From the NCBI GenBank assembly GCA_015075185.1, contig JABTUW010000005.1, forward strand, positions 744,001 through 808,000: a stretch of 64,000 nucleotides of DNA, in the 5' to 3' direction. The notes under the pieces were generated by a model. The model did no database searches, was not told the origin of the DNA, and saw only the letters and a list, made by a program, of their open reading frames with translations. Of this stretch, positions 8,467 to 16,683 are shown piece after piece. This DNA is from Anaerolineales bacterium (lineage in GTDB: Bacteria > Chloroflexota > Anaerolineae > 4572-78 > J111). Numbering within the stretch: position 1 is the first letter of the stretch; every line of letters begins with the position of its first letter. The position numbers and the translations under genes are program-made.

Positions 8467-9348
8467 TTATGAAGAACTATTTTGTTTGCTATTCTGGCCA
8501 ATAGCGATAAAAAGCAGCCAACAGAGGACCAGGGTGAAATAGAGCGTCAACAGCGACATGGCCGAGCCGTAACCATAATCGGTTTTAGGGAAAACAACCC
8601 GCCAGATGTGCAGCCCGATAAAGCGGGTGGCGTCCCCCGGCCCGCCGGCGGTCAACATCCAGACTTCGTCAACAATGCGCAACGCGTCCATGATCCGGAT
8701 GAAAACAGTGGTCAGAATAACCGGCATCATCATGGGGATGGTCAGATAGCGGAAGACTTGCCAGCGGTTGGCCCCATCCACCAGGGCCTGTTCGAGAGGT
8801 TCCTTGGGTATCGTGGTTAACCCGGCTAACAAGGTCAGGGTGACAAAGGGCGTCCAGTGCCAGATATCCATCAGCACGACCGTTAGAAAAGCCTGGTTGG
8901 CAAAGTTGCCAATCCGGTAGTCAATGCCGAACCACCACTGGAGGTAGGCAGGAATCAAACCTAAACCGGGAATGGTCAACAGCCGCCAGGTGGCCCCTAC
9001 AGCGATAGGCGCGATCATCAAGGGGAGCGCATGGATCGTGCGGAAAAAGGACTTACCGGGAAAATCGCGGGTCAACGATTGGGCCAGGGCAAAGCCCAAA
9101 ATAAGCTCACTGGTTACCGTCCAAATCGTAAAAAGCAGCGTGCGCCACAACGCGCCCAGAAAGTCAGGGTCAAACACCAGCCGCCGGTAGTTGTTGGCCC
9201 AGGTGAAATGCAATCCCTTTTGGGCGGCAAAGACGTTCCAGTCAAAGAAACCAACATAGATAACATAGATGAACGGGAGAACCCCCGTAATACCTAAGAT
9301 GATGAGGGTGGGGGTTATGAACCCCCACCCCGTACGCGTAGACTTCAT
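8467..9348 (-). CDS. Sugar ABC transporter permease (MalF/UgpA type)
   Basis: This 293-aa protein has six predicted membrane helices. The EAA motif (EQALVDGANRWQVFRYLTIP, 186-205) fits the family. The first helix is at about 10-33 and the N-terminus is short, as in UgpA-type permeases. It pairs with the MalG-type permease downstream and takes substrate from the LysM-SBP encoded 18 bp upstream. Family assignment is firm; the substrate (sugar, polyol or glycerol phosphate) is unknown. Confidence 0.9.
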   Translation of the reverse strand: MKSTRTGWGFITPTLIILGITGVLPFIYVIYVGFFDWNVFAAQKGLHFTWANNYRRLVFDPDFLGALWRTLLFTIWTVTSELILGFALAQSLTRDFPGKSFFRTIHALPLMIAPIAVGATWRLLTIPGLGLIPAYLQWWFGIDYRIGNFANQAFLTVVLMDIWHWTPFVTLTLLAGLTTIPKEPLEQALVDGANRWQVFRYLTIPMMMPVILTTVFIRIMDALRIVDEVWMLTAGGPGDATRFIGLHIWRVVFPKTDYGYGSAMSLLTLYFTLVLCWLLFIAIGQNSKQNSSS

Positions 9349-9366
9349 CGCGGAGATCCTTAAGAG

Positions 9367-11055
9367 TTACTTGCTGTAGCCCAGATTGGTCATCTCCGTT
9401 TCAGCCGCAGCGCAGGCCTGATCTAATGCATCGGCCGCCTGCAATTCACCGCTGAGGGTCTTCCAGATGAAAGGCCCCACCGTATTAACTACTTGCGAGT
9501 GGAAGGGGAAGGGCGGCGCGCCGCGGAAGAGCGGTCCCTGCTCGCGCAGCATGGTGTAGTAGCCGTCGGTCCGGGCATCCTGGGTTTTGACCAGCGGATC
9601 GTCAAAGGTGGAGTTCATGACGATGCGCGAACCGGCGGTGGCCCATTGAGCCTGAACTGAAGACTGGCCAATGTACTGGAGCCAGAGCAGCGCAGCTTCC
9701 TGATTCTTGGAGGAATAGGGGATGCCAAACGCGCCGCCGTCGTAGTAGCCAATGTAGCCCTCGCCGGACTCGGCCTGAGCCATTACACCTTCGGCAGTAG
9801 GCGGGAGAGCGACCCCGACATTGCCAACCACTTTGGAGCGGGTGTCATCGGTGGCGATCCAGGCCGCATTCTCACCGTAGACCCAACCCTGGGCGGCCCG
9901 GCCGGCGGCAAAGCTGGCGGCGACTTCATCCCAGGTGCTGCTGGTGGCTTCGGGCGGCGCATACTGCAACAGACTAACCCACCAGCCCAAAGCTTCCTTG
10001 GCTACATCACTGTTCATTTCCCCACCATTGGCGACACAGGCCTTGTAATTGCCGCCGCCAACATCTTTGATACCCCAGTTATACAGGCCAAAGGTGGGGG
10101 CGATACTCTCATAGTACTCGTAGAAGGAGGAGGCATGCCCGGTGTTACCCTGAACGGTGGTGCCCCACAATTCCATGTTGTTATCCTTGCCGTACTGGGT
10201 GAAGAATGCGGCAATATCTTCATATTGTTGGAAGGTTGTGGCCGGGGCCAGATCGTAGCCGTACTGCTCTTTGAAGGCGGCCTGGATGTCCGGGTTGCTG
10301 TAGAGGTCCTTGCGATAGAGTTGGATCTTCACAAAGGCCTCCATGGGCACGCCATAAACATCGCCATTAGCATCCTTGAAGTTGTCAATAAAGGAAGTAA
10401 AATTGGCGACGTCAAAGTCGGGCGACTTCAGTTCCGGCTTCTCATTGAGCATCTGGGTCAGGTCAACCAAGAAGTTTTGAGCCAGGTAGCTGTAGATGAT
10501 GTCCTGCTCGATGTAGATAAAGTCATAGATGCCGGTGTTGGCTTGCATATCCTTGATGGGCTTATCATACATCTGGTCCCAGGAAGTAACTTCAAATTCA
10601 ACCTTGATCCCGGTTTCCTTTTCAAAGGCGGGAGCCAGCACTTCGGCCGCGTACCGTGAAGGCGGCGTGCTTTCGGAGATACCCCGGATGGTCACGCCCG
10701 CATAAGGCTTGCCCGCCTCGGCCCAAAACTCAGAGCCAGAGGTAACTTCTAGCGCTGCCGCAGCTTCGGCGCCGCTGGGAATACACAGCTTCCAGCCCAC
10801 TTCAATCACGTTAGCATCTGCAATCTTTGCATAGCTGCTATCGCTCGCGTTTTTGGCGTTGGTAGCCTCGACAATAGCCGGAAAGGCCAGGGGATCCCCC
10901 AGGAACTTTTCGGCAATCTTCGACAGCCAGTCATCGCCTTGCACCGTAACATCAGACTCGCAGGTCACCTCCTGCGCCAGTGCTGCGGCAGGGGCCAGCG
11001 TCAAAATCAACGCCAGCAGGGTGATAATGCTCAAAGCATTGACTAACTTCTTCAT
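9367..11055 (-). CDS. LysM-fused extracellular solute-binding protein
   Basis: This 562-aa exported protein is the first gene of the operon. A signal peptide covers about residues 1-27 (MKKLVNALSIITLLALILTL... ALAQ). Residues 30-93 read as a LysM module (VTVQGDDWLSKIAEKFLGDP, then NVIEVGWKLCIPSG). From about 118 a family-1 sugar-binding fold begins (YAGVTIRGISESTPPSRYAAEVLAPAFEKETGI and onward). LysM binds N-acetylglucosamine polymers, so the fusion may anchor the binding protein to the envelope in a cell without a classical lipoprotein tether; there is no lipobox. A strong Shine-Dalgarno AAAGGAGG precedes the start. Two cysteines (about 32 and 92) may form a disulfide in LysM. Confidence 0.85.
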   Translation of the reverse strand: MKKLVNALSIITLLALILTLAPAAALAQEVTCESDVTVQGDDWLSKIAEKFLGDPLAFPAIVEATNAKNASDSSYAKIADANVIEVGWKLCIPSGAEAAAALEVTSGSEFWAEAGKPYAGVTIRGISESTPPSRYAAEVLAPAFEKETGIKVEFEVTSWDQMYDKPIKDMQANTGIYDFIYIEQDIIYSYLAQNFLVDLTQMLNEKPELKSPDFDVANFTSFIDNFKDANGDVYGVPMEAFVKIQLYRKDLYSNPDIQAAFKEQYGYDLAPATTFQQYEDIAAFFTQYGKDNNMELWGTTVQGNTGHASSFYEYYESIAPTFGLYNWGIKDVGGGNYKACVANGGEMNSDVAKEALGWWVSLLQYAPPEATSSTWDEVAASFAAGRAAQGWVYGENAAWIATDDTRSKVVGNVGVALPPTAEGVMAQAESGEGYIGYYDGGAFGIPYSSKNQEAALLWLQYIGQSSVQAQWATAGSRIVMNSTFDDPLVKTQDARTDGYYTMLREQGPLFRGAPPFPFHSQVVNTVGPFIWKTLSGELQAADALDQACAAAETEMTNLGYSK

Positions 11056-11366
11056 TGAAACATCCTCCTTTGGGTGATATAAATTGTAACTTGGATAGTT
11101 GGGAAAACTCCGGCCAGAGTTTGATACAGAAAGCTAGCTTTGCCGGGGATGCGGGTGATGGAGCGAGTTTCAGGCTTCATCTAGGGTGAATGCCTGTTCT
11201 TAGCAGTGACTGCTCGAGATGCCCCCTTGCTAAATCTCAATATACAAAATTTAGTCGGCTGTGGCTATTGGCAAGATGCTTATTTTTTAAGGAAAAGCGC
11301 CTTATTTTACAACTCCTGCTAATTTATGATACCATGGAAGGAAAAAAGACTCTTTACTGGAAAACG
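11056..11366. other. Divergent intergenic region
   Basis: About 310 bp lie between the transporter operon (minus) and the class V aminotransferase (plus). It should contain promoters for both. AT-rich stretches are present (GATATAAATTGTAAC near 11077, and 11285-11335), but I see no convincing -35/-10 pair or operator palindrome. An in-frame extension of the aminotransferase to 11190 exists but looks non-conserved. Confidence 0.5.
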
Positions 11367-12797
11367 ATGATGACTATCATTCAAAAAGAGACCTTATCAC
11401 TTGAGGCCGCCGAGGCCGCCTTCCGGCAATCTTATCCTCAATTTGCCGCCACGCACAGGCTGGATGAATTGCGTGGGGCCGACTATAGCCGCCTGGGCCG
11501 GCTGGGACAAATCTACCTCGATTACACTGGCGGCGGCCTGTATGCCGACAGTCAAGTGCGCGCTCATATGGAGTTATTGCTTGGACATGTTTTTGGCAAC
11601 CCCCACTCCACTAACCCCACCTCGCTGGCGATGACCGAACGGGTAGAGCGAGCAAGAGCTTATGTCCTGGAATTTTTCAATGCCGCGCCGGAGGAGTACG
11701 TGGTCATCTTCACCGCCAATGCCAGCGGCGCGCTCAAACTGGTGGGTGAAGCCTATCCTTTTGGGCCGGGTGATCACTATCTATTGACCTTTGACAACCA
11801 TAATTCGGTCAATGGTATCCGCGAGTTTGCCCGCGCCAAAGGCGCTCAGGTCACCTATGCCCCGGTCCTGCCGCCAGACCTGTACATAGATGCCGACAAG
11901 CTGGCCGCCTGTCTTGATTTGGCCCGGTCCGGCGGACACAATTTGCTAGCCTATCCCGCCCAGTCTAACTTCTCCGGGGTGCAGCACTCGCTGGAGTGGA
12001 TTGCCCAGGCTCAAGCCAAAGGCTGGGATGTCCTGCTCGACGCCGCCGCTTTTGTACCCACCAATCGCCTGGACCTGGGCCGCTGGCAGCCTGACTTTAT
12101 CACCCTCTCCTTTTACAAAATGTTTGGTTATCCGACCGGGGTGGGCTGCCTGCTGGCGCGTCGAGCCGCTCTGGCTAAACTGCATCGTCCCTGGTTTGCC
12201 GGAGGAACCATTACGGTGGCCTCGGTTCAGGGGGACCGTTACTACCTGCATGAAGGGGCAGAAGCTTTTGAAGACGGTACGCTCAACTATCTAACCCTGC
12301 CCGCGGTAGAAATTGGCCTGCGCCACCTGGCTCAAATTGGCCTGGATACGATTCACACCCGCGTTGCTTGTCTTACCGGCTGGCTGCTGGACCAATTGGC
12401 GGCGCTTCGCCATCACAACGGCATGCCTCTGGTCCGACTTTATGGGCCGGTCAATACCTCGCGGCGCGGCGGGACGATAACGCTGAATTTCTACGACTCA
12501 GCCGGGCACTTTATTGACCACCGCCTGGTGGAGCAACGGGCCAACGAGGTCAATATCTCCCTGCGCACTGGCTGCTTCTGCAATCCGGGCGGCGGCGAAC
12601 TGGCTTTGGGTATCTCCGCCGAAGAGTTGAGCGCCTGCTTTGTTCGTTCCACAGAGCGGCTGACCTTTGATGAATTTCGCCGCTGCATTGACGACAAAAG
12701 TACCGGCGCGGTGCGCATCTCGGTCGGGCTGGTGACGACTTTTGCCGATGTGTACCGCTTTATACAATTTGCGCAGGGTTTTGTGAACTATCCTTGA
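11367..12797 (+). CDS. Class V aminotransferase, molybdenum-cofactor-sulfurase-like
   Basis: With the start at 11367 this is a 476-aa PLP enzyme. The PLP lysine is K251 in SFYKMFGYPTGVG; the fold also shows YLDYTGGGLY, FGNPHSTNPTS and FTANASGALKLVGEAYPF. Near the C-terminus RTGCFCNPGG gives C403 and C405, the cysteine motif of the NifS-like domain of MoCo sulfurases (ABA3/MOCOS) rather than of ordinary IscS. The C-terminal MOSC domain of those enzymes is absent. It may therefore mobilise sulfur from cysteine for a cofactor or carry out another C-S lyase reaction. Start choice is uncertain: 11190 and 11334 are in frame, and the ribosome site before 11367 is weak. Confidence 0.75.
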   Translation: MMTIIQKETLSLEAAEAAFRQSYPQFAATHRLDELRGADYSRLGRLGQIYLDYTGGGLYADSQVRAHMELLLGHVFGNPHSTNPTSLAMTERVERARAYVLEFFNAAPEEYVVIFTANASGALKLVGEAYPFGPGDHYLLTFDNHNSVNGIREFARAKGAQVTYAPVLPPDLYIDADKLAACLDLARSGGHNLLAYPAQSNFSGVQHSLEWIAQAQAKGWDVLLDAAAFVPTNRLDLGRWQPDFITLSFYKMFGYPTGVGCLLARRAALAKLHRPWFAGGTITVASVQGDRYYLHEGAEAFEDGTLNYLTLPAVEIGLRHLAQIGLDTIHTRVACLTGWLLDQLAALRHHNGMPLVRLYGPVNTSRRGGTITLNFYDSAGHFIDHRLVEQRANEVNISLRTGCFCNPGGGELALGISAEELSACFVRSTERLTFDEFRRCIDDKSTGAVRISVGLVTTFADVYRFIQFAQGFVNYP

Positions 12798-12864
12798 AAG
12801 GTCCGGTCTTAAAAGCAGCGAATGATGCGGCATCTCAATTTGGATTAAAAAAGGGGAATAGCGC

Positions 12865-13086
12865 ATGGCTATTTTGAAAGCAACCGGTCTGGCCCTCCTC
12901 ATGGGAGTCGTTGGGTACGGTCTCGGCGTGGGCCTCGGCATGCTCCTTGTCTATGCCTTCTCGACCAATCAACATGATAAAGACTTGGAAGCCGGGATGA
13001 CGGCGTTCTTTTGCGCCGGGCCAGTGGTTGCCATCTTGGGAGTCATCGCCAGTCTGGTCCTCTTTTGGTATCTCAAGAGGCGTTAG
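12865..13086 (+). CDS. Small two-helix membrane protein (73 aa)
   Basis: Unrecognised small protein with two hydrophobic helices: TGLALLMGVVGYGLGVGLGM near the N-terminus and FFCAGPVVAILGVIASLVLF near the C-terminus. Between them lies a short acidic loop NQHDKDLEAG, and the protein ends in WYLKRR, suggesting a cytoplasmic tail. AGGGG precedes the ATG by about 8 bases. It lies 67 bp after the aminotransferase and converges on the flavodoxin gene. The start, ribosome site and membrane pattern support a real gene; no function can be given. Confidence 0.6.
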   Translation: MAILKATGLALLMGVVGYGLGVGLGMLLVYAFSTNQHDKDLEAGMTAFFCAGPVVAILGVIASLVLFWYLKRR

Positions 13087-13113
13087 AATTGGGATCAGGA
13101 GTTCAATCGGAAT

Positions 13114-13626
13114 CTAGCCTGCTTTTGGTTCAACCTGGATTAGACTGGCCCAGGTGCGGATCACCAGCCAGTCGCGATAGTCGCCCACAGTCGCCTTAAC
13201 CGACTTGATGATCATCCTTTCGCCGAAACTGAGCTTGTCGAGATCAATTTTGCCGTGGAAAAGGATAACGTCCTTTGGTTGAATTGCCTCCCGAACGGCC
13301 GCCAAATCCTCGGGAAACGTCCACTCGCCGCCCATGATTTCGTTGGGATCGCCTTCGCCGGTGGGGCCGCTGGAAAACAGCCAGACCGGATAATTGGCCA
13401 GCGCTTCCTGGTTGGAGCGTAAAAACTCAGCCGCCGCCTTTAGCCAGCCGCCCGCATAAAGGGCGCTGCCGATAACAAATCCGTCATATCCGGCCAGGCT
13501 GTCCACTTCGTCTACCGATTTGACTTCGACCTCATATTCGCGCTTGCGCAGTTCTTTGCCGATGACCTCAGCAATCTCCGCCGTCGAGCCATATTTACTC
13601 GCATAAGCAACCAGTAGTTTCATCAA
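13114..13626 (-). CDS. Flavodoxin-domain protein (HemG-like)
   Basis: This 170-aa protein begins MMKLLVAYASKYGSTAEIAEVIG, in which ASKYGSTAEIA is the FMN-phosphate-binding loop of flavodoxin-like proteins. GYDGFVIGSALYAGGW and WLFSSGPTGEGDPNE give the second and third flavin loops. The layout resembles the menaquinone-dependent protoporphyrinogen IX dehydrogenase HemG and stand-alone flavodoxin-domain proteins used as electron carriers. No haem genes are nearby, so the redox partner is unknown. It is a single gene convergent with the small membrane protein and separated from the TPR gene by about 65 bp. Confidence 0.8.
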   Translation of the reverse strand: MMKLLVAYASKYGSTAEIAEVIGKELRKREYEVEVKSVDEVDSLAGYDGFVIGSALYAGGWLKAAAEFLRSNQEALANYPVWLFSSGPTGEGDPNEIMGGEWTFPEDLAAVREAIQPKDVILFHGKIDLDKLSFGERMIIKSVKATVGDYRDWLVIRTWASLIQVEPKAG

Positions 13627-13691
13627 AATTCTCCTTTCACCTCAGCTATTTTCCAGTCATCGCCGGTAATTGTCAAAGATGAGTGATAAGT

Positions 13692-15137
13692 TTAGTGGGG
13701 AGTATCTAATCTCTGCAAATCCTTTAAGGCCCGATCCCTAAAGTCCCCCGACGTATCCCAATCAATGACCCGTTGATACTCTTCTGCCGCCTCGGTTTTT
13801 TGCCCCAGCGCTTCTAACTGCCGGGCCAGGTGATAACGGGCGCTGGTCAAATCAGGATTCAAGGTTAAGGCCTGCCGTAAGGCCGCCTCGCCGCTTTCCG
13901 GCGCGCCGGTAAGAAACTGCATCCAGCCGAGCAGATCATACGCCTCAGCATTGTCTTTGTCGGCCTGGGTAATCGCCCTGGCGGCGGGAATGCCAGCCTC
14001 GGCTATGCGATACCCCCAATTGGCAAAAAATTTTGCCTGCAACAGCTTGAATTGGAGGTCCTGTTCCGATACCTGGACCGCCGCCTCATACCACAGTTCG
14101 GCGCTGGCCAGATCCCCGCGTTGGGCTTTTGTTTCGGCCATTTCGACATAAAAAGCTGCATTCTGGGGGTCCAGGGTGACGGCCTGCTTGAACGCCGCCT
14201 CCGCTGCCCGCAACGTCCCTTTCTGCCGCAAATAAAGCCCCTGAAAGTAGAGCGGCCAGGCCGAATTTGGATCTGCCTGTTGCGCTTGTCTGAAGAGTTC
14301 GAGCGCGGGCCGGTCGGCCTGGACCTGGGCGTAGCCCAAAAAGGCCAGGGTTTCGGCATCCACCGACTGGCCCTGCTCTTCTCTGGCCAGGGTCAGGGCG
14401 TGAATCGCTAGCGGCCATAACTGGGCCTGGGCGAGGGCGATGCCTGTCGCCTTGGCTGCCTCTGCCTTGGCCGACTCGGCAGTGAAAGGCTTTAAAGCCG
14501 CCAACAGGTAGTCACGTCGCTCCGCAAGTCCGCTCTCTTGAGGGGAGGCGATGGATTGCAAATAGTCCCGCGCCGCCGACACATCGGTGGGTGCTTCTAA
14601 CGCCGCCAGAAACCACAACGCCTCCGGGTCGGGCTGTTGGTGCTGCTGTTCCAGGAAAGCCTTTTTTGCCGCCTCAAACTCGAACTTGGCCAGGTAGGTC
14701 CGGCCCAGGCCGGTAAACACCCCGGGCAGGTGCGGATTGACCGCTGCCGCCTTCTGCCAAAACGTGACAGCCTCATCCAGGCGGCCTTGTCCGTAGAGGG
14801 TCTCCGCCAGCCCGGCCAGAGCCAGAGCGTTCTGCGGTTCGCGGGCCAAGGCCCGGTTAAAAGCGTCTTCGGCCAGCAGCCAGCGCTGTTGGACTGCGTA
14901 AATTTGGCCGATTTTGAGCAAGGGTAAAGGATTAACGGGGTAGGCCCGGGCCACCTCTTCCAGCACGGCCACGGCTTCGCCGTAGCGCCGTTCGGCGATT
15001 AAAGGCTCCGCGCGCATCATAAAACTGGCGGGCGGCGCGGGTTGAGGTTTTGGCACGCACGACAGCCCGGCCAGCAGCCAAAAAATAACTAACCCTGGCC
15101 AAAACTTTTGTGTCAAAATCGAATCTCTGCTAAACAT
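13692..15137 (-). CDS. Secreted or membrane-anchored TPR-repeat protein
   Basis: Starting at MFSRDSILTQ gives 481 aa. The N-terminus has a hydrophobic segment (FWPGLVIFWLLAGLSC) followed by CVPKPQPAPP, an imperfect lipobox with serine before the cysteine, so it may be a lipoprotein. The rest is a run of tetratricopeptide repeats (for example AEDAFNRALAREPQNALALAGLAETLYGQGRLDEA, written here only as a description of the TPR pattern around residues 95-130), with a break in the middle and a second TPR block to the C-terminus. TPR proteins are protein-interaction scaffolds. A -10 box lies 6 bp before the ATG, so translation may be leaderless. Confidence 0.75.
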   Translation of the reverse strand: MFSRDSILTQKFWPGLVIFWLLAGLSCVPKPQPAPPASFMMRAEPLIAERRYGEAVAVLEEVARAYPVNPLPLLKIGQIYAVQQRWLLAEDAFNRALAREPQNALALAGLAETLYGQGRLDEAVTFWQKAAAVNPHLPGVFTGLGRTYLAKFEFEAAKKAFLEQQHQQPDPEALWFLAALEAPTDVSAARDYLQSIASPQESGLAERRDYLLAALKPFTAESAKAEAAKATGIALAQAQLWPLAIHALTLAREEQGQSVDAETLAFLGYAQVQADRPALELFRQAQQADPNSAWPLYFQGLYLRQKGTLRAAEAAFKQAVTLDPQNAAFYVEMAETKAQRGDLASAELWYEAAVQVSEQDLQFKLLQAKFFANWGYRIAEAGIPAARAITQADKDNAEAYDLLGWMQFLTGAPESGEAALRQALTLNPDLTSARYHLARQLEALGQKTEAAEEYQRVIDWDTSGDFRDRALKDLQRLDTPH

Positions 15138-15143
15138 TGGGGT

Positions 15144-15149
15144 ATTATA
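15144..15149 (-). promoter_or_regulatory. Extended -10 promoter giving a probable leaderless mRNA
   Basis: On the minus strand TGTTATAAT lies so that only 6 bp (ACCCCA) separate TATAAT from the ATG of the TPR gene. Transcription starting 7 bases after the -10 box would begin at the A of the start codon. A possible -35 (TTGGCT) lies 19 bp upstream. No ribosome site is present. Confidence 0.55.
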
Positions 15150-15234
15150 ACACAAAGTGAACGCCGACAGCCAAAGCCTTTCAACCTACACACGTTATGG
15201 AGCACTTCCTCTCGCACCTTTAACCCTGGCGTGG

Positions 15235-15240
15235 TATAAT
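15235..15240 (+). promoter_or_regulatory. Extended -10 promoter upstream of the acyl-CoA dehydrogenase
   Basis: TGGTATAAT is an extended -10 element, 148 bp before the acyl-CoA dehydrogenase start. The -35 region is not obvious. The leader RNA would carry the heptad repeat at 15334-15361. Confidence 0.45.
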
Positions 15241-15333
15241 TGCCCGGCAGGTGGGATTAATCCTTCGGATAGTAAATTTGTTAAGGCGCCATTATGAGTC
15301 TTTGACATACCATCCAAGGACGAAAATTCTTTT

Positions 15334-15361
15334 CGGCGGTCGGCGGTCTGTCGTCGGCAGT
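15334..15361. repeat. Heptad repeat in the leader of the acyl-CoA dehydrogenase
   Basis: Four consecutive 7-bp units: CGGCGGT, CGGCGGT, CTGTCGT, CGGCAGT, then CTATTTC. The array ends 26 bp before the ATG. A near copy with the same flanks lies at 42748-42775 before an unrelated gene. Confidence 0.85.
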
Positions 15362-15387
15362 CTATTTCCCGAGGAGGAGAGTCTATT

Positions 15388-16596
15388 ATGGATTTTGAAC
15401 TCAATGAAGAGCACAAAATGATCGAGCAGATGGTCTACGACTTTGCCCGTAAAGAAATTTTGCCGATTATCAAGCAGCATGATCGAGACCATACTTACCC
15501 TCACCAGTTGCTGCCCAAGTTGGCCGAGCAGGGTTTTATGGGAGTCTGCCTGCCGGTGCGTTATGGGGGAGCAGGGATGGATTATATCTCCCTGGGGATT
15601 GTTTCCGAAGGGTTAGAGTGGGCCGACTCTTCGGTGCGGGAGACGATTGCTGTTCATCTGGGCCTGCATGCCATTCCCATTTTTCAGTGGGGCACAGAAG
15701 AACAAAAGCGCAAATTCCTGCCGCCGCTGGCGACCGGCCAAAAAGTGGCCTGTTTTGGTTTAACCGAACCCGGCGCTGGCTCCGATGCAGCCGGTCTGGC
15801 CAGCCGTGCCCGCAAAGAGGGCGACCATTATCTTCTGAGCGGTGAAAAAATGTGGATCACCCTGGCCGACGTAGCCGACCAGATGCTTGTTTTTGCCAAG
15901 ACCGACCCCGTCAAAGGCGCGAACGGCATCACCGCCTTCATTTTAGAACGCGGCTGGCCGGGATTGACGACCGGTACTATCGAAGGTAAAATGGGGGTTC
16001 ACGCCAGCAACACCGGCTGGATCAACATGGCCGACGTGCCTGTGCCCGCCAGCCATCGCCTGGGTGAAGAGGGCGAAGGCTTTAAAATTGCCATGAGCTG
16101 CCTGGATAACGCCCGTTACACCGTCGCTGCCGGGGCAGTCGGCTTGATGAAGGCCTGCCTGCAAGAGTCGGTCAAGTATGCCCACGAACGCAAAACCTTC
16201 GGCCAGCCCATCGCCGAGTACCAGCTTGTCCAGCAAATGATCGCTTTTATGCAGCAGCGCATTGATATGGGCGAACTGCTGGTACGTAAGGTCGGCTGGC
16301 TCAAAAATAAAGGCATCCGTAACACCCGCGAAACCAGCATGGCCAAGTGGTTCTGCACCGACGCGGCGTTTGCCACCGCCAGCGATGCCGTGCAAATTCA
16401 CGGCGCTTACGGTTACTCCGACGAATACAACGTCGAGCGCCACCTGCGCAACAGCAAGAGCGCGGTCATTTATGAAGGCACCAGCCAGATTCATCAGTTG
16501 ATGCAGGCCGGCTATGTTCTTGGCTTCCGCCAGGACAAACCGCTGCGCTGTGAGCTACCGGCCTATGATCCCGCATATTGGCAAGCAGAACAGTAG
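15388..16596 (+). CDS. Acyl-CoA dehydrogenase
   Basis: This 402-aa FAD enzyme catalyses alpha,beta-dehydrogenation of an acyl-CoA and passes electrons to ETF. Visible are CFGLTEPGAGSDA (substrate/FAD segment), KMWITLADVADQMLVFAK, the arginine segment YAHERKTFGQPIAEYQ, and the catalytic base E363 in IYEGTSQIHQLM, in the position used by short- and medium-chain enzymes. The ETF subunits follow immediately, so the three genes form a complete dehydrogenation and electron-transfer unit. The C-terminal extension PLRCELPAYDPAYWQAEQ is short. A strong AGGAGGAGA ribosome site precedes the ATG. Which acyl-CoA is used cannot be told. Confidence 0.92.
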   Translation: MDFELNEEHKMIEQMVYDFARKEILPIIKQHDRDHTYPHQLLPKLAEQGFMGVCLPVRYGGAGMDYISLGIVSEGLEWADSSVRETIAVHLGLHAIPIFQWGTEEQKRKFLPPLATGQKVACFGLTEPGAGSDAAGLASRARKEGDHYLLSGEKMWITLADVADQMLVFAKTDPVKGANGITAFILERGWPGLTTGTIEGKMGVHASNTGWINMADVPVPASHRLGEEGEGFKIAMSCLDNARYTVAAGAVGLMKACLQESVKYAHERKTFGQPIAEYQLVQQMIAFMQQRIDMGELLVRKVGWLKNKGIRNTRETSMAKWFCTDAAFATASDAVQIHGAYGYSDEYNVERHLRNSKSAVIYEGTSQIHQLMQAGYVLGFRQDKPLRCELPAYDPAYWQAEQ

Positions 16597-16659
16597 CCAG
16601 TAATCGGCAGACAGTAGACAGGAGATAAGAATATTCCCGTCTACTGTCTACCGTCTACC
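16591..16659. repeat. Inverted heptad repeat between acd and etfB
   Basis: The left side has five units in perfect 7-bp phase from 16591: CAGTAGC, CAGTAAT, CGGCAGA, CAGTAGA, CAGGAGA. The right side has GTCTACT, GTCTACC, GTCTACC (16639-16659), complementary to the left. The first unit overlaps the stop codon of the acyl-CoA dehydrogenase. The RNA hairpin would end about 24 bp before the etfB start. Confidence 0.85.
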
Positions 16660-16683
16660 TAAATTAAAAGTGAAGGAAAAGGC

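Noticed and set aside
11190..11366. N-terminal extension of the class V aminotransferase
   Set aside because: The extra 59 residues are cysteine- and leucine-rich, unlike the family start; the conserved region begins after 11367. Kept only as an alternative.
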